NCBI RefSeq assembly: GCF_022419205.1
Contig: NZ_JAJOZU010000003.1
Location: 248,001 to 312,000 of the forward strand
Length of the DNA: 64,000 bases
Direction of reading: 5' to 3'
Source of the DNA: Thermomonas alba
GTDB taxonomy: Bacteria > Pseudomonadota > Gammaproteobacteria > Xanthomonadales > Xanthomonadaceae
The translations under genes and the position numbers were made by a program. The notes below the pieces were generated by a model. The model saw only the letters and a list, made by a program, of their open reading frames with translations, searched no databases and was not told where the DNA came from. Shown in pieces: positions 57,302 to 64,000 of the stretch (position 1 is its first letter; every line of letters starts with the position of its first letter).

Positions 57302-58084
57302 ATGGCTGAATTCACCCTCCCGAAGCACTCCAAGATCCAGCCGGGCAAGCATTTCCCGGCGAAGGACGCCAAGCAGCCGCGCACCTTCAAGATCTACCGC
57401 TGGAATCCGGACGATGGCGCGAACCCGCGCATGGACACTTATGAAGTGGACATGGCGGCATGCGGCCCGATGGTGTTGGATGCGCTGATCAAGATCAAAA
57501 ACGAGATCGATCCAACCCTGACCTTCCGCCGCTCCTGCCGCGAGGGCATCTGCGGCTCCTGCGCGATGAACATCGGTGGCACCAACACCCTGGCCTGCAT
57601 CTGCGCGGTCGAGGACGTGAAGGGTAAGGAAATCAGCATCTACCCGCTGCCGCACATGCCGGTGGTGAAGGACCTGGTGCCGGATCTCACCCATTTCTAC
57701 GCCCAGCACGCCAGCATCCGCCCGTGGCTGCGCAGCCAGACTCCGCCGCCGCCGGACCGCGAGCGCCTGCAGAGCAAGGAAGACCGCGCCAAGCTGGATG
57801 GCCTATACGAATGCATCCTGTGCGCCTGCTGTAGCACGTCCTGCCCCAGCTACTGGTGGAATGGCGAGCGCTACCTCGGCCCGGCGATCCTGTTGCAGGC
57901 CTACCGCTGGATCGTGGACAGCCGCGACGAGGACACCGGGGCGCGCCTGGACGAGCTGGAAGATCCATTCAAGCTCTACCGCTGCCACACCATCATGAAC
58001 TGCGCGCGCACCTGCCCGAAGGGGCTGAACCCCGCCAAGGCGATCGCCGAGATCAAAAAGCTGATGCTGGCGCGCAAGGTCTGA
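57302..58084 (+). CDS. sdhB: Succinate dehydrogenase iron-sulfur subunit
   Basis: Carries electrons from SdhA to ubiquinone through three clusters. The 260-residue product shows the [2Fe-2S] ligands Cys79, Cys84, Cys87 and Cys99 ([13 protein letters not shown] and LAC), the [4Fe-4S] motif [12 protein letters not shown] and the [3Fe-4S] region [19 protein letters not shown] precedes the ATG. It ends the operon with a hairpin 20 bases downstream; no sdhE gene follows. Confidence 0.97.
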   Translation: MAEFTLPKHSKIQPGKHFPAKDAKQPRTFKIYRWNPDDGANPRMDTYEVDMAACGPMVLDALIKIKNEIDPTLTFRRSCREGICGSCAMNIGGTNTLACICAVEDVKGKEISIYPLPHMPVVKDLVPDLTHFYAQHASIRPWLRSQTPPPPDRERLQSKEDRAKLDGLYECILCACCSTSCPSYWWNGERYLGPAILLQAYRWIVDSRDEDTGARLDELEDPFKLYRCHTIMNCARTCPKGLNPAKAIAEIKKLMLARKV

Positions 58085-58104
58085 GCACCGAGTGCTGCCT
58101 CGGC

Positions 58105-58140
58105 AAGGCCGTCGCCTTCACCGGCGGCGGCCTTTGCATT
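58105..58140 (+). terminator. Terminator of the sdh operon
   Basis: AAGGCCGTCGCC (58105-58116) pairs with GGCGGCGGCCTT (58123-58134) with one G-T wobble, loop TTCACC, followed by TGCATTTCT. It lies between the convergent sdhB and regA genes; the + strand has the more T-rich tail. Confidence 0.65.
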
Positions 58141-58147
58141 TCTGTCC

Positions 58148-58696
58148 TTACTTGACATGCCGTTTTTCCAGCTTGCGTGCCAGCGTGCGCCGATGCATGC
58201 CGAGCTGACGCGCGGCTTCCGAGATGTTGAAGCCGGTGGCGGCCAAGACTTCGTGGATGTGCTCCCACTCCAACGTCTTGATCGAAGTCTGGCGGCTTCC
58301 CAGCGCCGCATCCGGATCGCCCTGCTCGCGCGCGAACGCCGCTTCGATATCGTCGGTATTCGACGGCTTGGCCAGATAGTGGCGGGCGCCGAGTTTGATC
58401 GCTTCCACCGCAGTGGCGATGCTGGCGTAGCCGGTGAGCACCACGATCACGATGTTGGGGTCGTGGGCGTGCAGGGCCTTGACGCAGGTCAGCCCCGAAC
58501 TGCCACCCGCCAGTTTGAGATCGACCACGGCGTGGGTGGGGGAGAACGCATCATCGGCCAGCATGGCCTGCAGCGCTTCCAGGCTGGGCACGGTGCGGAC
58601 CTCGTAGCCGCGGCGTTCGAACGAGCGGGCGAGCGTGCGCGCGAAGGAGGCATCGTCTTCGATCAGCAGCAGCTTGCGAGCACTGGCTTCGGTCAT
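58148..58696 (-). CDS. regA: Redox response regulator RegA/ActR/PrrA family
   Basis: DNA-binding partner of RegB. The 182-residue product has a receiver domain with LIEDD at the start, phospho-acceptor Asp59 in HAVVDLKLAGG and YLAKPS, and a Fis-type helix-turn-helix at the C-terminus (ISEAARQLGMHRRTLARKLEKR), the near-invariant DNA-reading end of this family. In studied relatives RegA controls oxidases, electron transport and carbon or nitrogen metabolism according to redox state. ATG at 58696 overlaps the regB stop (ATGA). It is the last gene of the cyo-surf1-regBA run. Confidence 0.92.
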   Translation of the reverse strand: MTEASARKLLLIEDDASFARTLARSFERRGYEVRTVPSLEALQAMLADDAFSPTHAVVDLKLAGGSSGLTCVKALHAHDPNIVIVVLTGYASIATAVEAIKLGARHYLAKPSNTDDIEAAFAREQGDPDAALGSRQTSIKTLEWEHIHEVLAATGFNISEAARQLGMHRRTLARKLEKRHVK

Positions 58697-60027
58697 GGGG
58701 CCTCCGAATCGTGAGTCACGGCCTGCAGGGGGATGCGTATCTGTACACGCGCGCCGCCTTCGGGCCGATTGCTGGCGCTGATCTTGCCCCCCAGGGTGCG
58801 CGCCACGTTCATCGACAAGAACAAGCCCAGGCCGCGCCCGGGCGTCTGCTTGCTGGAAAGATAGGGGCTGCCCAGGCGCTCGAGTACCTCCGGCGGAAAC
58901 CCCGGGCCCATGTCCTCCACGGTGAATACCAGGGTATCCGACCCCAGGGTAGCGGTCAGCGATACCTGGCCGGGCGAGGCTTCCTGTGCGTTGTCGAGCA
59001 CATTGAACAGCATTTGCTGCAGGCCCGGATCTGCGATGATGGTAATGCCCGGCTGCAGCTGGTTGTCCAGGGCCAGCCGGTCCTGGGTGCGCTGGCGCCA
59101 TTCCTGGGCCAGGGTGTCTACGTATGTGCGCAGATCGGTCAGGTGTGGCGCCTCTCCACGGGGTTCACCGGCCGATTGCAGGATGCCGCGCACGATGGCT
59201 TTACAGCGCAAGACTTGCGCCTGCATCTCGACCACGTCGTTCAGCAGCTCAGGATCGGACGTGAAGTGCGGCAGGTGCTGCCAGTCGCCGAGAATCACGG
59301 CCAGGGTGGCCAGCGGGGTGCCCAGCTCATGCGCGGCGCCGGTGGCCAGCAGGCCCATTCGCACGATGTGTTCCTCCTCGATTGCGCGCTGACGCAGCGC
59401 GGCCAGGCGCGCGTCGCGGGCGCGCAGGATCTCTCCGATCCGGCCCATGAACACCACCAGCAGCGCGGCCACCAGCACGAAGCACAGCAGCAGGCCCTGC
59501 ACATAGCGGTCAGCCAGGCCGGCATCGGGATGCGCGGCCAGGCGCACCGGGCTTGGAGTCAGGGCCAGCCACAATAGACAGGAGCTGGTCACCGCCACCA
59601 TCAGCCAGCGCGCGCGCGGGCGCAGCAGAATCGCTGCCAGCACGACCTGCAGCAGGTACAAAAACACGAACGGGTTGGCGATGCCGCCGGCCAAATGCAG
59701 CAGGATGGTCAGGGCAGCGGCATCCACCAGCAGCGACAGCAGCAGGTGGCGCTGGCGGACGTGGTGCAGACGCCGCCAGTACAGCGGCGCGGCGAGGTTG
59801 AACAGGCACAGCCCGGCCAGCACCAGCAGCATCGGCGCCAGCGGCAGGCGAATGTCCATGCCGAAGTGCACGACCAGGATCGCCAGCAGCTGGCCGCCGA
59901 TCGCGATCCAGCGCAGCTGCTGCAGCTGCTGCATGTTCTTGCCGCGTGCCGTGTCGCGCCAATCCGCGCGGCGATGGCCACGATGGTAGGACGCGCGGGT
60001 GGGATCAGGGGCTGCCATCAGGGGCAT
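58693..60027 (-). CDS. regB: Redox sensor histidine kinase RegB/ActS/PrrB family
   Basis: Inner-membrane kinase that responds to ubiquinone redox state and to a redox-active cysteine in studied relatives. From the longest start the product is 444 residues, with six predicted helices (about 40-190). It has the family heptad GGxxNPF at 114-120 (GGIANPF, implicated in quinone sensing), the H-box His233 in GAAHELGTPLATLAV, and Cys275 in QVLRCKAIVRGIL, the position of the redox cysteine. The ATPase domain has EDMGPGFP and GRGLGLFLS. The start is uncertain: 60027 overlaps surf1 by 23 bases; alternatives are 60018 and 59934. Confidence 0.9.
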   Translation of the reverse strand: MPLMAAPDPTRASYHRGHRRADWRDTARGKNMQQLQQLRWIAIGGQLLAILVVHFGMDIRLPLAPMLLVLAGLCLFNLAAPLYWRRLHHVRQRHLLLSLLVDAAALTILLHLAGGIANPFVFLYLLQVVLAAILLRPRARWLMVAVTSSCLLWLALTPSPVRLAAHPDAGLADRYVQGLLLCFVLVAALLVVFMGRIGEILRARDARLAALRQRAIEEEHIVRMGLLATGAAHELGTPLATLAVILGDWQHLPHFTSDPELLNDVVEMQAQVLRCKAIVRGILQSAGEPRGEAPHLTDLRTYVDTLAQEWRQRTQDRLALDNQLQPGITIIADPGLQQMLFNVLDNAQEASPGQVSLTATLGSDTLVFTVEDMGPGFPPEVLERLGSPYLSSKQTPGRGLGLFLSMNVARTLGGKISASNRPEGGARVQIRIPLQAVTHDSEAP

Positions 60028-60733
60028 GGTGCCGCATTTGGCGCTGCTCGGACAGCAGGCGCCAGACGCCCCATAGCGCCATGCCTGCGAGCACGAACCA
60101 GGTCAGCGCGTACTGCAGGTGCTGGTTGCGGAAATGAATGACCGTCAATCCGCCGCGTGGCCAGCCGGAAGGCTCGTCGCTCGCCTCGGCGTCCACAAAG
60201 TAGGGCGCGACGTTGCGCAGGCCCCGCGTCTGCGCGATGGCGGTCACGTCACGTGAGTACCAGCGATCCTCGGCGGGTCGGTTGACGCGCAGGAATCCGC
60301 CGCCCGGTTCGCTGATGCGCAGCAGGCCGCGTACCTGGACCAGGCCGGAGGGAGGCGGCGGGGGGCGCAGCCCTTGCGGCACGAAGCCGCGATTGACCAG
60401 GATCAGCGTCCCATCGGCCAACTGCAGCGGGCTCAGCACCCAGTACCCGGCGCCGAGTTCGGTGGTGGCTTGGGTCAGGGTGTCTTTTCCCTGCAGATAG
60501 CGGCCTTGCAGCGCCACATGTCGATATTCGTCGCGCTCTGCACTCACGCGGGGCCATGCGGCGGGAGCCGGAGGAGGCGCGGGCGGGGCATGCACGCGCT
60601 GCTCGACCCGTGCGATCAGCGCACGCTTCCAGTGCAGGCGCTGCACCTGCCAGATTCCCAGCGCGATGAAGCCGATGCCGCAGACGGCCAGAAGCGCCAG
60701 TAACGCAATCCGGCCGCAGCGATTTGCGTGCAT
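60005..60733 (-). CDS. surf1: SURF1 family oxidase assembly protein
   Basis: Helps assemble haem-copper oxidases by inserting haem into subunit I. The 242-residue product has the SURF1 topology: one N-terminal helix (about 9-28), a periplasmic domain with GIWQVQRLHWKRALI, VLSPLQLADGTLILVNRGFVP and a helix near the C-terminus (TWFVLAGMALWGVW). It follows cyoD directly, so it probably serves the quinol oxidase, like the Surf1q protein of the Paracoccus qox operon. Start at ATG 60733; the upstream extension lies in cyoD. Confidence 0.9.
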   Translation of the reverse strand: MHANRCGRIALLALLAVCGIGFIALGIWQVQRLHWKRALIARVEQRVHAPPAPPPAPAAWPRVSAERDEYRHVALQGRYLQGKDTLTQATTELGAGYWVLSPLQLADGTLILVNRGFVPQGLRPPPPPSGLVQVRGLLRISEPGGGFLRVNRPAEDRWYSRDVTAIAQTRGLRNVAPYFVDAEASDEPSGWPRGGLTVIHFRNQHLQYALTWFVLAGMALWGVWRLLSEQRQMRHHAPDGSP

Positions 60734-60747
60734 CGGCAACCCCCGCG

Positions 60748-61134
60748 TCAGTCCACCATCTGCGCGCCGTGCGCGCTCATCGGCATCATGTTGGCGTTCA
60801 TGTGGTACATGACCCACAGGGTGCCGGCCAGCAGGATCACCACCAAGATCACGGTGAAGATCACCGAAAGCAGGTTCCAGCCGCCTTCCGAACGGGCGTC
60901 GAGGTGCAGGAAATACACCATGTGCACCAGGATCTGCACGACCGCGAACGCCACCAGCACGATACCGGTGATGGTCGCGCTGGGAATGACCTTGTCCATC
61001 ACCAGCCAGAACGGGATCGCAGTCAGGATCACCGACAGCAGAAAACCGGTGACATAGCCGCGCAGGCTGAAATGAACGTGCGGGGCGCCGTGGTCGTCGT
61101 GGTGCTCGTGGGAGGAATGCGGATGTTGGCTCAT
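60748..61134 (-). CDS. cyoD: Cytochrome bo3 ubiquinol oxidase subunit IV
   Basis: Small three-helix subunit needed for assembly of the bo3 oxidase. The 128-residue product has helices with GYVTGFLLSVILTAIPFWLV, the QILVHMVYFLHLD motif and a final hydrophobic segment. The cytoplasmic N-terminus is histidine-rich: 8 of the first 21 residues ([20 protein letters not shown]). ATG at 61134 overlaps the cyoC stop by 4 bases (ATGA). Confidence 0.94.
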   Translation of the reverse strand: MSQHPHSSHEHHDDHGAPHVHFSLRGYVTGFLLSVILTAIPFWLVMDKVIPSATITGIVLVAFAVVQILVHMVYFLHLDARSEGGWNLLSVIFTVILVVILLAGTLWVMYHMNANMMPMSAHGAQMVD

Positions 61135-61787
61135 TGCAGCACGCCCATCAGGTAAACGAAGGTGAACACGCCGATCCAGACCAGGTCCAGGAAGTGCCAG
61201 AACATCGACAGGCACAGCAGGCGCCGGCGGTTGGCGCTGGTCAGGCCGAAGCGGCCCACCTGCACCAGCATGGTCAGCAGCCAGACGATGCCGAAGCTGA
61301 CGTGCAGGCCGTGGGTGCCGACCAGCGCGAAGAACGAAGTCAAAAACGCGCTGCGCTGCGGGCCTGCGCCCTCGTGGATCAGGTGCAGGAACTCGTAGAG
61401 TTCCAGGCTCACGAAAGCCGCGCCGAGCAGGCCGGTGACCGCCAGCCAGCCGAGCACGCCGCGCTTGCTGCCGGCCTGCATTGCGATCATCGCGAAGCCG
61501 TAGGTGATCGACGACAGCAGCAGCAGCGCGGTGTTGACTGCCACCAGCTCGAGGTCGAACAGCTCGGCGCCGGAGGGACCAGCGGCGTAGCTACGGCCGA
61601 GGACCCCGAAGGTCGCGAACAGGCAGGCGAAGATGAGCAGGTCGCTCATCAGGTAGATCCAGAAGCCCAGCAGCGAGCCGTTCTCCGGATGGTGCTGCCC
61701 CTTCAGGTCGAGAAAGGCCGCAGTGGGGTCGGCCGGACGGCCGCTCGCGGGCAGCAGGGTCGCGTCAGAGAGGGTTGCGTCAGACAT
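61131..61787 (-). CDS. cyoC: Cytochrome bo3 ubiquinol oxidase subunit III
   Basis: Membrane subunit that supports proton uptake and stability of the oxidase. The 218-residue product has five helices, [19 protein letters not shown], the glutamate segment [11 protein letters not shown], and the C-terminal [18 protein letters not shown]. The ATG at 61787 overlaps the cyoB stop by 8 bases. Confidence 0.95.
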   Translation of the reverse strand: MSDATLSDATLLPASGRPADPTAAFLDLKGQHHPENGSLLGFWIYLMSDLLIFACLFATFGVLGRSYAAGPSGAELFDLELVAVNTALLLLSSITYGFAMIAMQAGSKRGVLGWLAVTGLLGAAFVSLELYEFLHLIHEGAGPQRSAFLTSFFALVGTHGLHVSFGIVWLLTMLVQVGRFGLTSANRRRLLCLSMFWHFLDLVWIGVFTFVYLMGVLQ

Positions 61788-63810
61788 GGGCGTTGGCAAG
61801 TTGCTGGGTGCGCGCAGCTTCGGTCGCGGCCACTTCGGCGGCCGGAATGTAGAAGTCGCGCTGGTAGTTGAAGGTGTGCACGATGGCGGCGCCGACCAGG
61901 GCCACGAACGAGGCGATCGCCAGCCACCAGATGTGCCAGACCAGGGCAAAGCCCAGCACCAGGCTGATCGCAGCCAGCACCACGCCGGCGGCGGTGTTCT
62001 TGGGCATGTGGATCGGCAGGAAGCCGCTCTGCGGGCGCTTGTAGCCGTGCTGTTTCATGTCCCACCACGCATCGTTGTCGCGCACCACCGGGGTGAAGGC
62101 GAAGTTGTAGGCCGGCGGCGGCGAGGAAGTGGACCATTCCAGGGTGCGGCCATCCCACGGGTCGCCGGTGACGTCGCGCAGCTGCTCGCGCTTGCGGAAG
62201 CTGACGAACAGGTTGAGCAGGAACGCGGCGATGCCGAATGCGATCAGCAGCGCGCCGAACGCGGCCACGATGAACCACGGCTGCAGGCTGGGGTCGTCGA
62301 AGTGGCTCATGCGGCGGGTGACGCCCATCAGGCCCAGCACGTACAGCGGGGTGAACGCGAACCAGTAGCCCAGGAACCAGAACCAGAACGAAACCTTCCC
62401 GAGGAATGGATCGAGCTTGTAGCCGAACGCCTTCGGGAACCAGTAGTACATGCCGGCGAACACGCCGAACACCACGCCGCCGATGATCACGTTGTGGAAG
62501 TGCGCGACCAGGAACAGCGAGTTGTGCAGCACGAAGTCGGCCGGCGGCACCGCCAGCAGCACGCCGGTCATGCCGCCCACGGTGAAGGTCACCATGAAGC
62601 CGATCGTCCACAGCATCGGCACCTCGAAGCGGATGCGGCCGCGGTACATGGTGAACAGCCAGTTGAACATCTTCGCGCCGGTCGGGATCGAGATGATCAT
62701 GGTGGTGATCCCGAAGAACGAGTTCACGCTGGCGCCCGAGCCCATGGTGAAGAAGTGGTGCAGCCACACCAGGTACGACAGGATGGTGATGCACACGGTC
62801 GCGTACACCATCGAGCTATAGCCGAACAGGCGCTTGCCGGTGAAGGTGGACACCACTTCGGAGAACACGCCGAACAGCGGCAGGATCAGGATGTAGACCT
62901 CGGGATGGCCCCAGATCCAGATCAGGTTCACGTACAACATCGGGTTGCCGCCGAGGTCGTTGGTGAAGAAGTTGGTGCCGATGTAGCGGTCCATCGTCAG
63001 CATCGCCAGCACCGCGGTCAGCACCGGGAAGCTGGCCACGATCAGGATGTTCGAGCACAGCGAGGTCCAGGTGAACACCGGCATCTTCATCAGGCTCATG
63101 CCCGGCGCGCGCATCTTGATGATGGTCACGATCAGGTTGATGCCCGACAGCGTGGTCCCCACACCCGCGATCTGCAGCGCCCAGATGTAGTAGTCCATGC
63201 CTACGTCGGGGCTGTAGTCGATCCCAGAAAGTGGCGCCATCGCCAGCCAGCCGGCCTTGGAAAACTCACCCACGAACAGCGAGATCATCACCAGCATCGC
63301 GCCGGCGGTGGTCATCCAGAAGCTGAAGTTGTTCAGGAACGGGAATGCCACGTCGCGCGCGCCGATCTGCAGCGGTACCACGTAGTTCATCAGCCCGGTG
63401 ATGAACGGCATGGCCACGAAGAAGATCATGATCACGCCGTGCGCGGTGAAGATCTGGTCGTAGTGATGCGGCGGCAGATAGCCGAGGTTGTCGCCGAAGG
63501 CGATCGCTTGCTGAGCGCGCATCATCAGTGCGTCGGCAAAGCCGCGCAGCAGCATCACCAGACCCAGCACCATGTACATGATGCCGATCTTCTTGTGGTC
63601 GATGCTGGTGGCCCAATCGCGCCAGAAGGTGCCCCACAGGCGGTATTTGGTCATGAGCGCCAGCACCGTCAACGCGGCGAGGCTGGCACCGATGAAGGTC
63701 GCGACCAGGATCGGCTCGTGATACGGGATCGCCGCCAGGCTGAGCTTGCCCAGCCAGGGCGAGACGCTGGCGTAGGGATCGGGGGAAGGGGTGGGGGTCA
63801 TGATCGTCAT
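61780..63810 (-). CDS. cyoB: Cytochrome bo3 ubiquinol oxidase subunit I
   Basis: Catalytic subunit that reduces oxygen to water at a haem-copper site and pumps protons. The 676-residue product has the Cu-B ligand and cross-link segment [15 protein letters not shown], the HHFFTMG pair, HFHNVIIGG with haem ligands, the K-channel lysine in [13 protein letters not shown], and D-channel asparagines in GLMNYVVP and [10 protein letters not shown]. The tail retains the subunit-I extension typical of quinol oxidases. The start could be 63810 or the ATG three codons in; no strong Shine-Dalgarno is visible. cyoA ends 15 bases upstream. Confidence 0.97.
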   Translation of the reverse strand: MTIMTPTPSPDPYASVSPWLGKLSLAAIPYHEPILVATFIGASLAALTVLALMTKYRLWGTFWRDWATSIDHKKIGIMYMVLGLVMLLRGFADALMMRAQQAIAFGDNLGYLPPHHYDQIFTAHGVIMIFFVAMPFITGLMNYVVPLQIGARDVAFPFLNNFSFWMTTAGAMLVMISLFVGEFSKAGWLAMAPLSGIDYSPDVGMDYYIWALQIAGVGTTLSGINLIVTIIKMRAPGMSLMKMPVFTWTSLCSNILIVASFPVLTAVLAMLTMDRYIGTNFFTNDLGGNPMLYVNLIWIWGHPEVYILILPLFGVFSEVVSTFTGKRLFGYSSMVYATVCITILSYLVWLHHFFTMGSGASVNSFFGITTMIISIPTGAKMFNWLFTMYRGRIRFEVPMLWTIGFMVTFTVGGMTGVLLAVPPADFVLHNSLFLVAHFHNVIIGGVVFGVFAGMYYWFPKAFGYKLDPFLGKVSFWFWFLGYWFAFTPLYVLGLMGVTRRMSHFDDPSLQPWFIVAAFGALLIAFGIAAFLLNLFVSFRKREQLRDVTGDPWDGRTLEWSTSSPPPAYNFAFTPVVRDNDAWWDMKQHGYKRPQSGFLPIHMPKNTAAGVVLAAISLVLGFALVWHIWWLAIASFVALVGAAIVHTFNYQRDFYIPAAEVAATEAARTQQLANAHV

Positions 63811-63825
63811 TTCAGAAACGAAGAA

Positions 63826-64000
63826 TCAGGGAGCGCGCAGGGCCAGGGTCCACGCGGCGGGCTTGACCTCGTCGGCGGTGCAGGTGGCACCGGGGACATA
63901 AGGACGGCCGCGCAGATCGCCGCGGCTGCGCTCGCGCAGCACGGCCATGCCGCTGTCGGCGGCGCGCCGGCCGCCGGTGGCGTCGATCGCCATCATTTCG
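63826..64000 (-). CDS. cyoA: Cytochrome bo3 ubiquinol oxidase subunit II, C-terminal fragment
   Basis: Only the last 57 codons are in the window, ending with TGA at 63828-63826. The reading frame gives EMMAIDATGGRRAADSG followed by RGRPYVPGATC and KPAAWTLALRAP. The identification rests on position immediately upstream of cyoB and on the EMMAIDA start of the tail, resembling the cytoplasm-distal tail of CyoA proteins; the fragment itself has no diagnostic copper or quinone motif. The operon promoter lies beyond the window. Confidence 0.75.
   Translation of the reverse strand, partial: EMMAIDATGGRRAADSGMAVLRERSRGDLRGRPYVPGATCTADEVKPAAWTLALRAP

Overview
The window is about 64 kb of high-GC (roughly two thirds G+C by eye) chromosomal DNA from a gammaproteobacterium of the Xanthomonadaceae/Lysobacteraceae. 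The strongest evidence is an rpf (DSF quorum-sensing) cluster: carA-carB-greA-rpfE-recJ-prfB-(diguanylate cyclase)-lysS-rpfG-rpfC on the + strand, converging on rpfF and rpfB on the - strand. The rpfC product (725 aa) and the RpfF active-site region look like those of Xanthomonas. I cannot name the genus. There is no insertion sequence, prophage, CRISPR array or genomic island; this is dense core genome with many 4-base stop/start overlaps.

Layout. 1-3413: end of grpE, then dnaK and dnaJ (Hsp70 system). 3567-5783: a DUF1631 protein. 5879-14171: dapB, then carAB, greA, rpfE and recJ packed head to tail. 14223-24275: prfB with its programmed +1 frameshift, a membrane diguanylate cyclase, lysS, and the DSF system (rpfG, rpfC, rpfF, rpfB). 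24586-32456: mixed genes, namely a YbiI-type zinc finger, an unrecognised secreted Q/R- and Y/G-rich repeat protein, an M1 metallopeptidase, a flavoprotein, trhO with a coupled 51-residue membrane protein, and a DEAD-box helicase. 32779-47560: the complete 14-gene nuo operon (complex I). 47766-47842: initiator tRNA-fMet with its own promoter and terminator. 47924-54389: mutS, an M20 peptidase, a ComEA-like/HutD gene pair, ygfZ. 54418-58084: an SdhAF4-like assembly factor and sdhCDAB (complex II). 58148-64000: on the - strand, cyoA (partial)-cyoB-cyoC-cyoD-surf1-regB-regA, a bo3-type quinol oxidase followed by a SURF1 factor and a RegB/RegA redox two-component system.

How the parts work together. 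Complex I and succinate dehydrogenase feed electrons into ubiquinone, the Cyo oxidase passes them to oxygen, and RegB, a sensor of quinone redox state in well-studied relatives, lies at the end of the oxidase operon. So an aerobic respiratory chain and a probable redox regulator sit within about 31 kb. In the rpf cluster RpfF makes the DSF fatty-acid signal, RpfB is a fatty acyl-CoA ligase linked to DSF turnover, RpfC senses DSF and RpfG degrades c-di-GMP; a GGEEF cyclase that makes c-di-GMP lies just upstream of lysS.

The most interesting points are: the cyo-surf1-regBA arrangement lacking cyoE; the DUF1674/SdhAF4 gene heading the sdh operon back to back with ygfZ; the secreted repeat protein with a 66-bp tandem repeat; an intrinsic-terminator-like hairpin between a promoter-like sequence and carA; the rpfB terminator that isolates rpfF; and a U1-U72 initiator tRNA detached from any nusA operon. 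I did not find a clearly undescribed multi-gene system.
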